Below, piece after piece: positions 61,262-64,000 of a stretch of 64,000 nucleotides of DNA. The stretch comes from Mycobacterium shinjukuense (lineage in GTDB: Bacteria; Actinomycetota; Actinomycetes; Mycobacteriales; Mycobacteriaceae). The stretch spans positions 2,542,001-2,606,000 of the forward strand of contig NZ_AP022575.1 in assembly GCF_010730055.1 (NCBI RefSeq), read 5' to 3'. The notes under the pieces are model-generated. The model was given only the letters and a program-made list of their open reading frames with translations, searched no databases and had not been told where the DNA came from. The stretch's first letter is position 1, and each line of letters opens with the position of its first letter. Made by a program: the position numbers and the translations under genes.

Positions 61262-62481
61262 CCCCCTTCGGACACGATCCCTGGTGGCTGGTGGGGGCCA
61301 AGACCCTCGCGATATTCGTGTTCCTCATGCTGACGGTGTTGGTGGCCATCATCGCCGAGCGCAAGCTGCTGGGCCGGATGCAGCTGCGGCCCGGTCCCAA
61401 CCGGGTGGGGCCGAAAGGGGCCCTGCAAAGCCTGGCCGACGGGATCAAGCTGGCGCTCAAGGAGAGCATCACCCCCGGCGGCATCGACAAGTTCGTGTAC
61501 TTCTTGGCGCCGATCATCTCGGTGATTCCGGCGTTTACCGCGTTCGCGTTCATCCCGTTCGGTCCGGAGGTGTCGGTGTTCGGCCACCGCACACCGCTGC
61601 AGCTGACCGATCTGCCGGTCGCGGTGCTGTTCATCCTGGCGATGTCGGCGATCGGGGTGTACGGCATCGTGTTGGGCGGTTGGGCGTCCGGGTCCACCTA
61701 CCCGCTGCTGGGCGGGGTGCGTTCGACCGCCCAAGTCATCTCCTATGAGGTGGCGATGGGGCTGTCCTTCGCGACGGTGTTCCTCTACGCCGGCAGCATG
61801 TCCACGTCGCAGATCATCGAGGCGCAAGACCGGGTCTGGTACGTCTTCTTGTTGCTGCCGTCGTTCCTCACCTACCTCGTCTCGATGGTGGGCGAGACCA
61901 ACCGGGCGCCGTTCGACCTGCCCGAAGCCGAGGGCGAGCTGGTCGCGGGTTTTCACACCGAATACTCGTCGCTGAAGTTCGCGATGTTCATGCTCGCCGA
62001 ATACGTGAACATGACGACGGTTTCGGCGTTGGCCGCCACCATGTTCCTGGGCGGCTGGCGGGCTCCCTGGCCGCTGAACATGTGGGCCGGGGCCAACACC
62101 GGGTGGTGGCCGCTGCTGTGGTTCGTTGCCAAGGTGTGGGGTTTTCTGTTCTTCTATTTCTGGCTGCGCGCCACCCTGCCCCGGCTGCGTTACGACCAGT
62201 TCATGGCGCTGGGCTGGAAATTGCTGATCCCGGTCTCGCTGGTGTGGATCATGATCGCGGCGGTCCTTCGCTCACTGCGCAACCAGGGCTACCCGCATTG
62301 GACCGTGGCGCTGGTGATCAGCAGCACCGTCGTCGGCGCCGTGCTGGTGGCCACGCTGCGCAAGCCGATCAGCGCGCCCGCACCGCGGCGCCGTCCGCAG
62401 CGTGCCGAGCAGCGTGAAACGCCTGAACCGGTATTCCCGACGCCGCCGCTGCCGGCGAGCAAGGAGGACGCGCGTGGCTAA
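61258..62481 (+). CDS. nuoH: NADH-quinone oxidoreductase subunit H
   Basis: The 407-residue membrane subunit has the quinone-tunnel motifs LGRMQLRPGPNRVGPKGALQSLADGIKL, the charged loop VGETNRAPFDLPEAEGELVAGFHTEYSSLKF and about eight helices, then a Pro/Arg-rich C-terminal tail of about 45 residues found in mycobacteria. It overlaps nuoI by 8 bp. Confidence 0.96.
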   Translation: MTPFGHDPWWLVGAKTLAIFVFLMLTVLVAIIAERKLLGRMQLRPGPNRVGPKGALQSLADGIKLALKESITPGGIDKFVYFLAPIISVIPAFTAFAFIPFGPEVSVFGHRTPLQLTDLPVAVLFILAMSAIGVYGIVLGGWASGSTYPLLGGVRSTAQVISYEVAMGLSFATVFLYAGSMSTSQIIEAQDRVWYVFLLLPSFLTYLVSMVGETNRAPFDLPEAEGELVAGFHTEYSSLKFAMFMLAEYVNMTTVSALAATMFLGGWRAPWPLNMWAGANTGWWPLLWFVAKVWGFLFFYFWLRATLPRLRYDQFMALGWKLLIPVSLVWIMIAAVLRSLRNQGYPHWTVALVISSTVVGAVLVATLRKPISAPAPRRRPQRAEQRETPEPVFPTPPLPASKEDARG

Positions 62482-63100
62482 CCCTGATCGTCCGGCTCTC
62501 CCCCGCAAGCGGGCGGTCCCCCCACCTCGGGCCGTTTCCGGCCCGCATCGTCGCCGGACCAAGTTCTTGGACGCGGTGGCCGGATTCGGCGTCACGTTCG
62601 CATCGATGTTCAAAAAAACGGTCACCGAGGAGTATCCGGAGAAGCCGGGCCCGGTGGCGCCGCGCTACCACGGCCGTCACCAACTCAACCGGTACCCGGA
62701 CGGCCTGGAGAAATGCATCGGCTGCGAGTTGTGCGCCTGGGCCTGCCCGGCCGATGCGATCTATGTCGAGGGCGCAGACAACACCGACGAGCAGCGGTTT
62801 TCGCCGGGCGAACGTTACGGCCGGGTGTACCAGATCAACTATCTACGCTGCATCGGTTGCGGTCTGTGCGTCGAGGCCTGCCCCACCCGCGCGCTGACGA
62901 TGACCAACGACTACGAGATGGCCGACGACAACCGCGCGGACCTGATCTACGAGAAGGACCGGTTGCTGGCCCCGCTGCTGCCCGGGATGACCCCGCCGCC
63001 GCATCCGCGAGCCGCCGGTGCCACCGATAAGGACTACTACCTGGGCAACGTGACCGCCGAGGGCCTCCGCGAAAGCCGCACCGCGGGAGGTGCGCGGTGA
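62474..63100 (+). CDS. nuoI: NADH-quinone oxidoreductase subunit I
   Basis: The 208-residue subunit carries two 4Fe-4S clusters, N6a and N6b, through CIGCELCAWACP and CIGCGLCVEACP. The GTG start at 62474 gives VANPDRPALPRKRAVPPPRA, which closely matches the M. tuberculosis N-terminus. Part of this N-terminus is encoded by a dispersed repeat. Its stop overlaps the GTG of nuoJ. Confidence 0.96.
   Translation: MANPDRPALPRKRAVPPPRAVSGPHRRRTKFLDAVAGFGVTFASMFKKTVTEEYPEKPGPVAPRYHGRHQLNRYPDGLEKCIGCELCAWACPADAIYVEGADNTDEQRFSPGERYGRVYQINYLRCIGCGLCVEACPTRALTMTNDYEMADDNRADLIYEKDRLLAPLLPGMTPPPHPRAAGATDKDYYLGNVTAEGLRESRTAGGAR
62495..62524. repeat. Dispersed palindromic repeat inside nuoI
   Basis: About 30 bp (CTCTCCCCCGCAAGCGGGCG and beyond) matching the reverse complement of 58811-58842. 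It encodes part of the basic, non-conserved NuoI N-terminus (PALPRKRAVPP). Confidence 0.6.
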
Positions 63101-63873
63101 TCGCGGCATTGGCCTCAGACACCATCGTGCGCACCTCCACGGGCGAAGCGGTCACCTTTTGGGTGCTGGGCACGGTCGCGCTGTTCGGCGCGCTCGGCGT
63201 GGTGCTGGCCGTCAACGCCGTCTACTCGGCGATGTATCTGGCGCTGACGATGATCATCCTGGCGGTGTTCTACCTGGTGCAGGACGCGCTGTTTCTCGGT
63301 GTCGTGCAGGTCGTCGTCTACACCGGCGCGGTGATGATGCTGTTCCTGTTCGTGCTGATGCTGATCGGCGTGGACTCGGCCGAATCCCTGAAGGAAACCC
63401 TGCGCGGTCAGCGGGTCGCCGCGGTGGTCACCGGTGTCGGGTTCGGCATGCTTTTGGTTGCGGCGATCGGCAATGTGGCCATCGGCGGCTTCGCCGGACT
63501 GACCGCCGCCAACGCCGGCGGCAATGTGGAGGGGTTGGCGGCCTTGATCTTCTCCCGCTATCTGTGGGCGTTCGAGTTGACCAGCGCGCTGCTGATCACC
63601 GCGGCGGTCGGGGCGATGATCCTGGCCCACCGCGAGCGGTTCGAGCGCCGCAAGACACAGCGGGAGCTTTCCCAGGAGCGCTTCCGTCCGGGCGCACACC
63701 CCACCCCGCTGCCCAACCCGGGTGTGTACGCGCGTCACAACGCGGTCGACGTCGCCGCGCTGCTGCCCGACGGCTCCTACTCGGCGTTGTCGGTCCCCCC
63801 GATACTGCGGACCCGCGGGGCGGACGGCCTGCAGACGCCCTCGCCCGAAGCCATCAAAGGCGGTGCGTCATGA
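63097..63873 (+). CDS. nuoJ: NADH-quinone oxidoreductase subunit J
   Basis: The 258-residue membrane subunit has five helices, including the pi-bulge helix VVQVVVYTGAVMMLFLFVLMLIG. The last 80 residues are a soluble mycobacterial tail (RPGAHPTPLPNPGVYARHNAVD). It overlaps nuoK by 4 bp. Confidence 0.95.
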   Translation: MIAALASDTIVRTSTGEAVTFWVLGTVALFGALGVVLAVNAVYSAMYLALTMIILAVFYLVQDALFLGVVQVVVYTGAVMMLFLFVLMLIGVDSAESLKETLRGQRVAAVVTGVGFGMLLVAAIGNVAIGGFAGLTAANAGGNVEGLAALIFSRYLWAFELTSALLITAAVGAMILAHRERFERRKTQRELSQERFRPGAHPTPLPNPGVYARHNAVDVAALLPDGSYSALSVPPILRTRGADGLQTPSPEAIKGGAS

Positions 63874-64000
63874 ATCCGGCCAACTACCTGTACCTTTCGG
63901 CGCTGCTGTTCACCATCGGGGCCTCCGGCGTGCTGCTGCGGCGCAACGCGATCGTGATGTTCATGTGCGTGGAGCTGATGCTCAACGCCGTCAACCTGGC
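63870..64000 (+). CDS. nuoK: NADH-quinone oxidoreductase subunit K, N-terminal part
   Basis: The first 43 residues, MNPANYLYLSALLFTIGASG followed by VLLRRNAIVMFMCVELMLNAVNL, are the first helix and the conserved helix with the proton-channel Glu in CVELMLNA. The gene continues past the right edge. Confidence 0.95.
   Translation, partial: MNPANYLYLSALLFTIGASGVLLRRNAIVMFMCVELMLNAVNL

Overview
The window is chromosomal DNA of a slow-growing, ESX-5-bearing Mycobacterium of the M. tuberculosis/M. kansasii/M. marinum type. The evidence is high GC, a PPE-MPTR gene, two PE_PGRS genes, a PPE-type LipY, the DevRS/DosR dormancy locus and a complete nuo operon. Gene order follows the M. tuberculosis stretch Rv3092c to about Rv3155. 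The backbone is interrupted by several accessory blocks, and the M. tuberculosis genes PPE50/PPE51 and Rv3095 are missing from their usual places. All family and Rv-number assignments come from remembered sequence and gene order; no database search was run.

Layout. 1-3401: DUF808 membrane protein (partial), a wrecked luciferase-like oxidoreductase, an acyl-CoA-dehydrogenase-like flavoprotein and a Tat-exported glycosidase. 3587-5573: an accessory three-gene cluster of the thiocyanate hydrolase/nitrile hydratase family (fused beta-alpha subunit, cobalt-type Cys-motif subunit, activator-like protein). 5619-9213: PPE-LipY lipase, tmRNA, a mycothiol-dependent-isomerase-like protein and an IS256-family remnant. 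9346-14007: leftward operon smpB-ftsX-ftsE-(proline-rich membrane protein)-MscS channel-prfB. 14089-17593: fprA and agpS converging on a GC-rich minisatellite. 18024-25404: dormancy cluster with two nitroreductase-like genes, an FMN-barrel protein, tgs1, devS, devR and a universal stress protein, with DosR-box-like sites in the promoters.

25519-34584: hisN-like phosphatase, a radical SAM enzyme, the fadE24-fadE23 pair behind a perfect palindrome, an accessory DUF4143 ATPase plus VapBC toxin-antitoxin, and two quinone-oxidoreductase-type genes including fadB4. 34610-41605: a SELENBP1/methanethiol-oxidase-like protein, a duplicated ABM-like protein and a tightly overlapping five-gene operon (CoA transferase, HMG-CoA lyase, acyl-CoA dehydrogenase, APH-type kinase, DUF6285), whose last three genes recall the LvaABC 4-hydroxyacyl-CoA system. 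41664-51602: a PPE-MPTR gene with an internal duplication, two tandemly duplicated PE_PGRS genes, an HxlR-type regulator and a PuuE-like deacetylase operon. Four promoters in this block share a near-identical core, with an inverted repeat over the -35 box. 51713-64000: Rv3143-like receiver, PPE52-like gene and nuoA-nuoK (nuoK cut by the window edge).

The three observations I would follow first are the four-copy shared promoter/operator next to the HxlR gene, the LvaABC-like kinase/dehydrogenase operon coupled to an HMG-CoA lyase, and the fused thiocyanate-hydrolase-like cluster.
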